Positions 1 to 5,280 of a DNA stretch of 5,280 bases are shown here, piece by piece. The position numbers and the translations under genes are program-made. The notes beneath the pieces are model-generated. The model had not been told where the DNA came from. It saw nothing but the letters and a program-made list of their open reading frames with translations, and did not search any database. The stretch is from DASQFU01 sp035632955 (lineage in GTDB: Bacteria > Eisenbacteria > RBG-16-71-46). Every line of letters begins with the position of its first letter. The stretch's first letter is position 1. The DNA lies in contig DASQFU010000016.1 of assembly GCA_035632955.1 (NCBI GenBank), forward strand, positions 1-5,280, written 5' to 3'.

Positions 1-369
1 AACTCCGGCACCTACGTGTACTTCAAGGATCACGTCCTGCTCGGTCGCGACTACTCGCCGCGCTGCCAGACCCTGCCGGGCACTGCCGCGGTCGTGAACG
101 CGGTGGCGCGCGACCCGAAAGGAATCGGTTACGGTGGCGCCGCGTACGGCAAAGGCGTCAAGGAGTGCGCCATCAAGAAGGACGATGGCTCGCCGGCGGT
201 CCGGCCGACCGCCGAGACGGTTCGGGACGGCAGCTATCCGGTGACTCGGTACCTCTACCTGTACACTCGCACCCGGCCGGCGGGCGCGGTCAAGCAGTTC
301 ATCGATTGGGTGCTCACGCCGGAAGGGCAAGCGCTGGCTTCACGCGTCGGTTATTACCCGGTCCGTTAG
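1..369 (+). CDS. pstS: Phosphate ABC transporter substrate-binding protein PstS, first copy (3' end only)
   Basis: This is the C-terminal 122 residues of a periplasmic phosphate-binding protein; the start lies upstream of the window. Frame 1 is open from base 1 to a TAG at 367-369. The fragment opens with NSGTYVYF, the end of the PstS loop whose Ser-Gly-Thr contacts phosphate in characterised homologues. It continues through QTLPGTAAVVNAV and GIGYGGAAY and ends in the family-typical IDWVLTPEGQ...VGYYPV. It aligns without gaps to the end of the next gene, at about 62% amino-acid identity by my count, so it is a tandem paralogue. Unlike that copy, this part has two Cys (codons at 64-66 and 166-168). 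The signal peptide and the N-terminal phosphate-contact residues cannot be seen. It probably belongs to the same transcript as the genes downstream, since only 12 bases separate it from the next start. The assignment to the PstS family is firm; ligand preference is inferred from context. Confidence 0.93.
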   Translation, partial: NSGTYVYFKDHVLLGRDYSPRCQTLPGTAAVVNAVARDPKGIGYGGAAYGKGVKECAIKKDDGSPAVRPTAETVRDGSYPVTRYLYLYTRTRPAGAVKQFIDWVLTPEGQALASRVGYYPVR

Positions 370-378
370 GGAGGAGGG
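370..378 (+). promoter_or_regulatory. Strong ribosome binding site of the second pstS
   Basis: A purine run GGAGGAGGG fills most of the 12-base gap between the stop of the first pstS and the ATG at 382. Two overlapping GGAGG cores lie 7 and 4 bases before the ATG. It supports the chosen start and suggests strong independent initiation of the second binding protein. Confidence 0.8.
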
Positions 379-381
379 ACG

Positions 382-1221
382 ATGCGCTCACGTTGGGCGG
401 TCTACGCCATGGGCCTGCTGATGGCCGTTGGTCTCGCGCACTGCGGAGGCCGCCGCGCGGCCCCGGTCACGATCAAAGGTTCCGACACCATGGTGATCCT
501 CGGCCAGCGTTGGGCCGAGGGCTACATGGCTGCCCATCCGGGCGCGGTGATCCAGGTCACCGGCGGCGGCTCGGGGACCGGGATCGCGGCCCTCATCAAC
601 GGCACCACCGACATCTGCCAGTCGTCACGCCCCATGAAGGACGACGAGAAGCAGCAGCTCAACGCCAAGTACGGCCAACCGCCGCAAGAAATCATGGTGG
701 CCAAGGATGGGCTGGCGGTCTACGTGCAAGAGCAGAACCCGGTGCGCGAACTAACGATCCAGCAGATCAAGGACATCTACACGGGCGCGGTCACGAACTG
801 GAAGGCGGTCGGAGGCGCCGACGTGCCGATCACCGCCTACGGGCGCGAGAACAACTCCGGCACCTACGTCTATTTCAAGGAGCACGTGCTCAACGACGCG
901 GACTTCGCCGCAGCGATCCAGACCCTACCGGGTACCGCCGCGGTCGTGAACGCGGTGGCACAGGATCCGAACGGCATTGGTTACGGGGGTGCCGCCTATG
1001 CGAAGGGGGTTCGGGAGGTTGGCATAAAGTCCGATGCGGCCGGCGCAGCGGTCCTGCCAACCGCCGAGAACGTGAAGAGCGGCGCTTATCCGATCTCGCG
1101 CGGCCTCTTCTACTATATGCGCCAGGCGCCGACCGGCGCCGTCAAGGAGTTCATCGACTACGTGCTGTCGGCGGAAGGGCAGAAAGTGGTGACGGAGGTC
1201 GGGTACTTCCCGATCCAATGA
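382..1221 (+). CDS. pstS: Phosphate ABC transporter substrate-binding protein PstS, second copy (complete)
   Basis: Complete 279-residue PstS of the short type, which captures phosphate in the periplasm and delivers it to PstC/PstA. The start follows a strong SD. Residues 1-20 form a signal peptide (basic MRSR, then a hydrophobic run) ending at Cys21-Gly-Gly, which looks like a lipoprotein attachment site. The lipobox LAHC has His at -1 where Gly, Ala or Ser is usual. Phosphate-site motifs are present in order: KGSDTM (32-37), GGGSGTGI (61-68), TDICQSSR (76-83, with an Asp matching the ligand-binding Asp of known PstS), and GRENNSGTYVYF (154-165, with Arg155 and Ser159-Gly-Thr). The C-terminus IDYVLSAEGQ...VGYFPIQ is typical of the family. 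The stop overlaps the pstC start as ATGA. The first pstS is its tandem paralogue. The family call is very secure; membrane anchoring through Cys21 is likely but not certain. Confidence 0.96.
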   Translation: MRSRWAVYAMGLLMAVGLAHCGGRRAAPVTIKGSDTMVILGQRWAEGYMAAHPGAVIQVTGGGSGTGIAALINGTTDICQSSRPMKDDEKQQLNAKYGQPPQEIMVAKDGLAVYVQEQNPVRELTIQQIKDIYTGAVTNWKAVGGADVPITAYGRENNSGTYVYFKEHVLNDADFAAAIQTLPGTAAVVNAVAQDPNGIGYGGAAYAKGVREVGIKSDAAGAAVLPTAENVKSGAYPISRGLFYYMRQAPTGAVKEFIDYVLSAEGQKVVTEVGYFPIQ

Positions 1222-2180
1222 CCACGGTCCCCGCGGCGAGCCGGCCGCCGCTAGAAGCCCGCGCCGCTAAGCAGCGACGCAGGCTGCGCTGGCGCGAACG
1301 GGGGATCACCTGGTTGCTTCGCCTATGCGCGTTCAGCGCGGTCGCCGGGCTCTTGTTGATCATGTTGTTCGTGTTCCGCGAAGCGCTGCCGATCCTGACC
1401 GACCGGGAGACGCAGAAGGAAGCGAGCCTGCGCGGCTTTTTCTCGACGCCGCTCTGGCAGCCCGTGGGGGCGGTGCCGAAGTACGGGCTCACGCCCTTGC
1501 TGGTGGGAACGCTGAAAGTCGTGTTGGTGGCGATGGGCTTTGCCGTGCCGATCGGCGTGATGGCCGCGATCTTCGCCTCGGAGTTCGCCCCGCCCAAGGT
1601 GCGGGAGCTGCTCAAGCCGGTGATCGAGATCCTGGCCGGAATCCCTTCGGTCGTGCTCGGCTTCTTCGCCCTGATCGTGATGGCGAGCTGGATTCAGGCC
1701 GTGACCGGCGCGCCCTCGCGGCTCAACGCCTTCAACGCCGGGATCGCGCTCGCCCTCGGCATCCTGCCGACCGTCTTCACGGTCAGCGAAGATGCGCTGC
1801 GCGCCGTGCCGCGCTCGTTTCGCGAGGCGTCGCTAGCGCTCGGCGCGACCCGGTGGCAGACGGCTTGGAACGTCACGCTTCCGGCGGCAGGTGCCGGCGT
1901 GGCCGCCGGCGTACTGCTCGGCCTGGCGCGGGCCGTTGGCGAAACGATGATCGTCCTCATGGCGTCTGGCAACGCCGCAATAACCTCAGCAAACATCTTC
2001 GATTCGGTCCGCACGCTCTCCGCCAGCATCGCCGCGGAGATGGCCGAGGTGGTGGTTGGCAGCCCCCACTACTCGACGTTGTTTTTCCTGGGCGGAATCC
2101 TTTTCGTCACGACGTTCTTCATCAACGTCTTCGCGGGCCTGTTCGTCGACCGGCTGCGGCGCCGACTGGCGGGCGCATGA
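1218..2180 (+). CDS. pstC: Phosphate ABC transporter permease PstC
   Basis: This 320-residue inner-membrane permease pairs with PstA to form the phosphate channel. I start it at the ATG of the ATGA that overlaps the pstS stop. The reading frame is open far upstream, but that part lies inside the pstS genes and encodes an Arg/Gly-rich shadow peptide. There is no SD at normal spacing (GGAGG at 1194-1198 is too far), so expression probably depends on translational coupling. A basic cytoplasmic N-terminus (KQRRRLRWRER, 18-28) precedes about six membrane segments near 31-53, 92-120, 134-157, 172-193, 223-250 and 287-310. The periplasmic loop after the first segment is short. The EAA loop, starting REASLALGATRW (202-213), is the contact site for PstB. 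ARAVGETM (237-244) carries the Arg and Glu conserved in PstC. PstC rather than PstA is supported by the GETM motif, the order next to pstS, and the separate PstA downstream. Confidence 0.96.
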   Translation: MTTVPAASRPPLEARAAKQRRRLRWRERGITWLLRLCAFSAVAGLLLIMLFVFREALPILTDRETQKEASLRGFFSTPLWQPVGAVPKYGLTPLLVGTLKVVLVAMGFAVPIGVMAAIFASEFAPPKVRELLKPVIEILAGIPSVVLGFFALIVMASWIQAVTGAPSRLNAFNAGIALALGILPTVFTVSEDALRAVPRSFREASLALGATRWQTAWNVTLPAAGAGVAAGVLLGLARAVGETMIVLMASGNAAITSANIFDSVRTLSASIAAEMAEVVVGSPHYSTLFFLGGILFVTTFFINVFAGLFVDRLRRRLAGA

Positions 2181-3127
2181 CCAGCTCGACACTGCCGGCG
2201 GCTCTGCGCCGATTGCCGAAGGCCAAGCCGTTCGACTGGGGCGGCCGGATCTTCAGCGGGCTCACCGGTGTCGCCGCGCTGCTGGTCGTGCTCATGGTGG
2301 TCGTGATCATGGGCAACATCATCTTCTTCGGCTGGAGAACGGTGACCTGGGAGTTCCTGACCGCCATGCCGCGCGAGGGCATGACCGCGGGCGGGATCTT
2401 CCCGGCGATCTTCGGCACCTGCGCCCTGGTGATCTTGATGGTGGTGGCGCTGGTGCCTTTCGGGGTCGGGGCGGCGATCTACCTCCATGAGTACGCCCGG
2501 CCCGACGCCTGGTACACACGCGCCGTGCGTTTCTCGGTCAACAACCTGGCCGGAGTGCCGAGCATCGTGTTCGGACTGTTCGGCCTCGGCTTCTTCATCC
2601 AGTTCGTCGGGCGCAACCTCGACCGCGCGCTCGGCCTGGACGTGGTCTGGGGCCAGCCGGCGCTGATGTGGGCGGCGCTCACCCTGGCACTGCTGAACCT
2701 GCCGGTCGTGATCGTGACCGCCGAGGAGGCGTTGCGCACCGTGCCGCGGGAGATGCGTGAAGCCTCGCTGGCGCTGGGCGCGACCCACTGGCAGACGATC
2801 TGGAGCGTGCTGCTGCCCCAGGCGCTGCCAGGCATCATGACGGGCGCGATTCTGTCCGTGTCACGCGGCGCGGGGGAGGTGGCGCCGATCCTGTTCACCG
2901 GCGCGGCCTACTTTCTTCCGTATCTGCCGCAGCTGCCGACCGATCAGTTCATGGAGCTCGGCTATCACATCTTCGTCCTCGCCACGCAATCGCCGGATGT
3001 GGAGGCGACCAAGCCGATCCTTTATGGCACGGTGCTGGTGCTACTCTTGTTGACGTTGCTGCTCAACCTGACCGCGATCTTGCTGCGCTCCCGAATGCGG
3101 GCGCGGCTGGCGGGGAGGACATCATGA
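2177..3127 (+). CDS. pstA: Phosphate ABC transporter permease PstA
   Basis: This 316-residue permease is the second half of the phosphate channel. It starts at the ATG overlapping the pstC stop (ATGA, 2177-2180); only a weak GGCGGG lies upstream, so coupling to pstC is likely. Longer readings of the frame run through pstC as an Arg/Ala-rich shadow. A basic N-terminus is followed by hydrophobic segments near 25-52, 74-104, 122-146, 162-182, 215-240 and 283-304. PstA hallmarks are GGIFPAIFGT (72-81), PFGVGAAIYLHEYA (94-107), NLAGVPSIVFGLFGL (123-137), the EAA loop REASLALGATHW (194-205), and SRGAGEVAPI (229-238), the PstA counterpart of the PstC R..GE motif. The length is slightly above the roughly 280-300 residues usual for PstA. 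The last codons overlap the pstB start. No truncation or missing motif is visible. Confidence 0.96.
   Translation: MTSSTLPAALRRLPKAKPFDWGGRIFSGLTGVAALLVVLMVVVIMGNIIFFGWRTVTWEFLTAMPREGMTAGGIFPAIFGTCALVILMVVALVPFGVGAAIYLHEYARPDAWYTRAVRFSVNNLAGVPSIVFGLFGLGFFIQFVGRNLDRALGLDVVWGQPALMWAALTLALLNLPVVIVTAEEALRTVPREMREASLALGATHWQTIWSVLLPQALPGIMTGAILSVSRGAGEVAPILFTGAAYFLPYLPQLPTDQFMELGYHIFVLATQSPDVEATKPILYGTVLVLLLLTLLLNLTAILLRSRMRARLAGRTS
3112..3118 (+). promoter_or_regulatory. Ribosome binding site of pstB, inside the end of pstA
   Basis: GGGGAGG lies 5 bases before the ATG at 3124, within the last codons of pstA. Unlike pstC and pstA, pstB therefore has a good SD as well as an ATGA overlap. A second SD-like stretch, AGGGAGG (3131-3137), sits 10 bases before an in-frame ATG at 3148, so initiation eight codons further in is also possible. 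Confidence 0.6.
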
Positions 3128-3981
3128 CCCAGGGAGGCTCGACCGTGATGGCCTCACCGCCGGCCGTCCGAACCAAGGACTCCGGGCCGCGCGAGACGCC
3201 GCCCGGCGGCGGGACGCCGGACGGCGCGAAACCGAAGCTCCGGACCCGGGAGTACAGCTTGTTCTATGGAACGCTCCAGGCCCTGAAGGGGATCACGATC
3301 GCGATTCCGGCGAACAGCGTGACGGCGATCATCGGCCCCTCCGGATGTGGCAAGAGCACCTTGTTGCGCTCGTTCAACCGCATGAACGACCTGATCGCCG
3401 GCGTCCGGATCGAGGGCGAGATCCTCCTGGTCGACGCCGACATCCGCGCCGCGTCGACCGACGTCGTCGACCTGCGCCGTCGCGTGGGGATGGTGTTCCA
3501 ACGCCCGAACCCGTTTCCGAAGTCGATCTTCGAGAATGCCGCGTTCGGATTGCGCATGCTCGGGCTCAGGGATCGCAACGAGCTGGAGGCGCGCGTGGAG
3601 GCGAGCCTGCGCCGCGCGGCGCTCTGGGACGAGGTCAAGGACCGGCTCGAGCGCTCGGCGCTGCAGCTCTCGGGCGGACAGCAGCAGCGGCTGTGCATCG
3701 CCCGCTGTCTCGCGGTCGAGCCGGAAGTGATACTGATGGACGAGCCCGCTTCGGCGCTCGACCCGACCGCGACCGCCCGCATCGAGGAGCTGATTCTCAT
3801 TCTCAAGGCGAACTATACGATCGTCGTGGTCACCCACAACATGCAGCAGGCGGCGCGCATCTCCGACCGCACCGCGTTCATGTTGTCCGGCGAGCTGGTC
3901 GAGTACGATGAAACGCAGCGCATGTTCACGAGTCCCCGCGAGAAGCTGACCGAGGACTACATCACGGGACGCTTCGGATAG
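3124..3981 (+). CDS. pstB: Phosphate ABC transporter ATP-binding protein PstB
   Basis: This 285-residue cytoplasmic ATPase hydrolyses ATP to drive phosphate import through PstC/PstA. All ABC motifs are intact: an A-loop aromatic in SLFYGTLQALKG (Tyr48), Walker A GPSGCGKST (71-79), Q-loop Gln126 in MVFQRPNPFP, signature LSGGQQQR (182-189), Walker B VILMDEP with Glu207, D-loop SALD (210-213), and the H-loop His238 in VVTHNMQQAAR. The PstB-specific features LRSFNRMNDL, LCIARCLA and the C-terminus TEDYITGRFG are present, so this is PstB rather than another importer ATPase. The N-terminus is about 28 residues longer than that of E. coli PstB and rich in Gly, Pro and charged residues. Part of it may be untranslated if the internal ATG at 3148, which has its own SD, is used. 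The start overlaps the pstA stop as ATGA. Function is very secure; the exact start is less so. Confidence 0.97.
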   Translation: MTQGGSTVMASPPAVRTKDSGPRETPPGGGTPDGAKPKLRTREYSLFYGTLQALKGITIAIPANSVTAIIGPSGCGKSTLLRSFNRMNDLIAGVRIEGEILLVDADIRAASTDVVDLRRRVGMVFQRPNPFPKSIFENAAFGLRMLGLRDRNELEARVEASLRRAALWDEVKDRLERSALQLSGGQQQRLCIARCLAVEPEVILMDEPASALDPTATARIEELILILKANYTIVVVTHNMQQAARISDRTAFMLSGELVEYDETQRMFTSPREKLTEDYITGRFG

Positions 3982-3988
3982 CGGCGAC

Positions 3989-4010
3989 CGCGCGGCGCGA
4001 TGCCCGCGCG
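3989..4010. repeat. GC-rich inverted repeat in the pstB-phoU gap
   Basis: CGCGCGG (3989-3995) and CCGCGCG (4004-4010) are exact reverse complements around an 8-base loop. They form a 7-bp all-GC hairpin in the only sizeable gap of the operon, 8 bases after the pstB stop and 2 bases before the phoU SD. No T-run follows, so it does not look like an intrinsic terminator. It could protect the upstream mRNA or tune phoU translation. In such GC-rich DNA it could also be chance. Confidence 0.4.
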
Positions 4011-4012
4011 AC

Positions 4013-4018
4013 AAGGAG
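4013..4018 (+). promoter_or_regulatory. Ribosome binding site that selects the phoU TTG start
   Basis: AAGGAG ends 7 bases before the TTG at 4026, which is normal spacing. The nearby ATG at 4019 directly abuts the SD and is in another frame that does not encode PhoU, so the SD favours the TTG. Confidence 0.7.
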
Positions 4019-4025
4019 ATGTGGC

Positions 4026-4718
4026 TTGGAACGGCACTTCGACCAGGAACTCGAGGCCCTGAAGGAACGGTTGCTCCAGATGGGTGGACGGGCGGAAGCG
4101 ATCATCCAGAAGTCGGTGGAGTCGTTGAAACGGCGCGACACGGGGCTCGCCCAGGAGGTGTTCGAGGACGACAAGGTCATCGACCGCATGGAGATCGAGA
4201 TCGACGAGCGCTGCGTCGGCCTGCTCGCCCTGCGACAACCGATGGCGGTCGACCTGCGGTTCATCACGTCGGCCATGAAGATCACGAACGACCTCGAGCG
4301 TGTCGGCGACCATGCCGTGAACATTGCCGGCAACTCGGTGCGGTTGGCCGCCGAGCCGCAGCTGAAGCCGCTCGTGGACATTCCCCGTATGGCCAACATG
4401 GCGTCCGGGATGCTGCATGAAGCGCTGGATGCGTTCGTGCGCCGCGACGCGGCCACGGCGCGCCGCCTGGTGCGCCGCGACGACGAGGTCGACAATCTCA
4501 ATCGCCAGCTGTTCCGGGAGCTGGTCTCGTACATGATCGAGGATCCCGCCACCATCACGCGCGCCATGGAGCTGATCCTGGTGGCGCGCAATCTCGAGCG
4601 CGTGGCGGATCTCGCGACCAACGTCGCGGAAGAGGTCGTGTTCATCGCCGAGGCGCGCGTGATCAAGCATCACGCCGAGGAGCAGCCGGCCACCGGCGAC
4701 GACTTCGGCCGGACGTAA
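4026..4718 (+). CDS. phoU: Phosphate signalling and transport regulator PhoU
   Basis: This 230-residue cytoplasmic protein represses the phosphate-starvation response and restrains the Pst transporter, in the known model by bridging PstB and the PhoR kinase. The start is a TTG supported by the SD at 4013-4018 and by the family-typical N-terminus MERHFDQELEALKERLLQMG; no in-frame ATG or GTG lies just upstream. It has the usual two-repeat helical PhoU architecture with an ExxxD metal-binding signature in each half: NDLERVGDHAVNI (88-100, Glu91 and Asp95) and NLERVADLATNVAEE (189-203, Glu191 and Asp195). The length is close to that of standard PhoU. The last 20 or so residues (HHAEEQPATGDDFGRT) look like a disordered tail. 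As the last gene of the pst operon it matches the common pstSCAB-phoU layout. No PhoR/PhoB genes are visible, so its signalling partner must be encoded elsewhere. Confidence 0.96.
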   Translation: MERHFDQELEALKERLLQMGGRAEAIIQKSVESLKRRDTGLAQEVFEDDKVIDRMEIEIDERCVGLLALRQPMAVDLRFITSAMKITNDLERVGDHAVNIAGNSVRLAAEPQLKPLVDIPRMANMASGMLHEALDAFVRRDAATARRLVRRDDEVDNLNRQLFRELVSYMIEDPATITRAMELILVARNLERVADLATNVAEEVVFIAEARVIKHHAEEQPATGDDFGRT

Positions 4719-4745
4719 CGGCGATACGGAAGTTCATCGCGACCG

Positions 4746-4781
4746 GGCCCGATAGGACCGAACAGGCCTGCCCTATGGGCC
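4746..4781. terminator. Candidate hairpin after phoU, possible transcript end
   Basis: About 27 bases after the phoU stop, 4746-4756 (GGCCC-G-ATAGG) pairs with 4772-4781 (CCTATGGGCC). This gives a 10-bp stem with one bulged G and a 15-base loop that itself contains the palindrome CAGGCCTG. The position suits the end of the pst-phoU transcript. No T-run follows on either strand, so it is not a classic intrinsic terminator; it may act as an RNA 3'-end stabiliser, or be coincidental. Confidence 0.35.
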
Positions 4782-5165
4782 GCGACCCGCACTGGGGCAC
4801 GTCGGGTCGGACAAGAAACAGCACATGGTCGCCGCGGGTGAGGCGCGCTTCAACCCGATGTTCATCCGATCGATGCTCCCACACTCGTTCCGACTCGGCC
4901 TTGGAAGCGGGTCTTGGGCGTGACGCGGCTTCGGGGTCGCTGCGAACTTGCGTTTCTCGAGCCTCTGGATGAGAGCGTCCAAGGCGCAGTCGAGCACCGG
5001 GGCCGATCTCTCCGGCCGGGATCTGGTGGCTGAGCAACGCCTGGGCGTACTGCAGCTTGTCGTAGGTGCTCTGGCCGATGGTGACCTGGAGCGCGAACCG
5101 CTGAGGGGCCAGCGGCGCCACCTTCGGCCGGGTCAACGCCTCGACACGCCCCGGGGACCGTTGCC

Positions 5166-5187
5166 CAACTGGTTCCGGAACCAGTTG
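5166..5187. repeat. Perfect 22-bp palindrome inside the HNH-like relic
   Basis: The sequence from CAACTGGTTCC (5166-5176) to GGAACCAGTTG (5177-5187) is its own exact reverse complement with no spacer. Its right part overlaps a second inverted repeat, CAGTTGC-TC-GCAACTG (5182-5197), so the CAACTG/CAGTTG unit occurs three times in alternating orientation. Read on the minus strand within the relic frame it encodes QLVPEPVG. It could be a binding site for a symmetric protein, a cruciform or recombination site, or a chance product of coding sequence. Function unknown. Confidence 0.5.
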
Positions 5188-5280
5188 CTCGCAACTGACC
5201 CCTAGTGCGGGCGCAGGTGAGGGGGGTGGTGCGAGCGGCTGCACCCAGGCCAGCACGTCCGGCCGCGGGAACCGCTCGGC

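Larger units (their letters stand above)
4741..5280 (-). pseudogene. Degraded HNH-endonuclease-like gene (5' part outside window, frameshifted, core missing)
   Basis: Read on the minus strand, the frame is open from the window edge (AERFPRPDVLAWVQPL...) through PKVAPLAPQRFALQ and STYDKLQYAQALLSHQIPAGEI, down to about 5004. From memory this is the region before the HNH domain in a widespread HNH-endonuclease-like family of high-GC bacteria. Homology then moves to another frame: VLDCALDALIQRLEKRKFAAT (from 4997), which in the family directly follows the previous piece. The join at 4997-5004 (GGCCCCGG) fits one inserted base. Further on, KRA (4850-4842) and CCFLS (4823-4809) in the second frame, then QCGSR (4794-4780) back in the first, resemble a scrambled start of the HNH module. 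The second frame stops at 4775-4773. No Asp-His core or later Asn/His motif is found before phoU begins on the opposite strand. It is most likely a pseudogene; a sequencing error could explain the first frameshift but not the missing core. The family call is from recall, and the left end is approximate. Bases 4719-4740 hold nothing I can name. Confidence 0.6.

Noticed and set aside
165..1217. Long plus-strand open frame running through both pstS genes into pstC
   Set aside because: The translation before 1218 is Arg/Gly/His-rich shadow peptide of the pstS frames. Real PstC sequence begins at the ATG at 1218.
1325..2176. Open frame upstream of pstA within pstC
   Set aside because: It is a compositional shadow of pstC with Arg/Ala-rich sequence. 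The PstA N-terminus begins at 2177.
2069..2788. Antisense open frame of 239 codons opposite pstA
   Set aside because: Low-complexity His/Arg/Asp-rich translation typical of antisense shadows. The sense strand encodes a well-conserved permease.
3154..4014. Antisense open frame of 286 codons opposite pstB
   Set aside because: It lies fully opposite a highly conserved gene, is rich in Arg, His, Leu and Asp as expected of a GC-rich antisense shadow, and shows no recognisable domain.
4019..4420. Plus-strand ATG frame overlapping the start of phoU
   Set aside because: Its ATG abuts the SD with no spacing, and its product is Arg/Gly/His-rich. The PhoU frame starts at the TTG at 4026.
3957..4673. 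Two long antisense frames opposite phoU
   Set aside because: Both are opposite conserved PhoU sequence, have shadow composition, and have no domain I recognise.
4948..5205. Plus-strand open frame of 85 codons downstream of phoU
   Set aside because: No SD, no recognisable motif, and it lies opposite the part of the minus-strand relic that shows the clearest family resemblance.
1..5280. A previously undescribed defence or mobile system
   Set aside because: All intact genes belong to the well-known Pst/PhoU system. The only accessory-type content is a broken HNH-like relic with no partner genes in the window.

Overview
The window is high in G+C and reads as one almost complete high-affinity phosphate transport operon on the plus strand, followed by a degraded gene on the minus strand. 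The order is pstS (3' end only), a second full-length pstS, pstC, pstA, pstB and phoU. Strong G/C preference at third codon positions, long antisense shadow frames, and the type of downstream relic suggest a high-GC environmental bacterium, for example a myxobacterial/deltaproteobacterial lineage or a related soil or sediment phylum. The sequence alone does not settle the taxonomy.

Bases 1-369 hold the last 122 codons of a PstS-type phosphate-binding protein. After a 12-base gap containing a strong Shine-Dalgarno sequence comes a second, complete PstS paralogue (382-1221). It has a lipoprotein-like signal peptide with an unusual His just before the candidate lipid-modified Cys. The shared 122 C-terminal residues align without a gap at about 62% identity (my count, 76/122), so this is a tandem pstS duplication. 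pstC (1218-2180), pstA (2177-3127) and pstB (3124-3981) follow, and each start codon overlaps the preceding stop as ATGA, which indicates translational coupling. After a 44-base gap with a small GC-rich inverted repeat comes phoU (4026-4718), best read from a TTG start.

Together the genes encode a standard machine. One or two periplasmic PstS proteins capture phosphate, PstC and PstA form the membrane channel, PstB is the ATPase, and PhoU links transporter state to phosphate signalling and restrains uptake. No PhoR/PhoB genes, promoter or Pho box are visible, because the operon begins upstream of the window.

Bases 4719-5280 contain no intact gene. A hairpin lies just past phoU. The rest, read on the minus strand, looks like a broken member of a common HNH-endonuclease-like family: it is open at the window edge, frameshifted near 5000, and lacks a recognisable HNH catalytic core before it runs into phoU. 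A perfect 22-bp palindrome lies inside this relic. I found no CRISPR array, RNA gene, intact mobile element or clearly new system. The most interesting real signals are the tandem divergent PstS pair and the decaying HNH-type gene.
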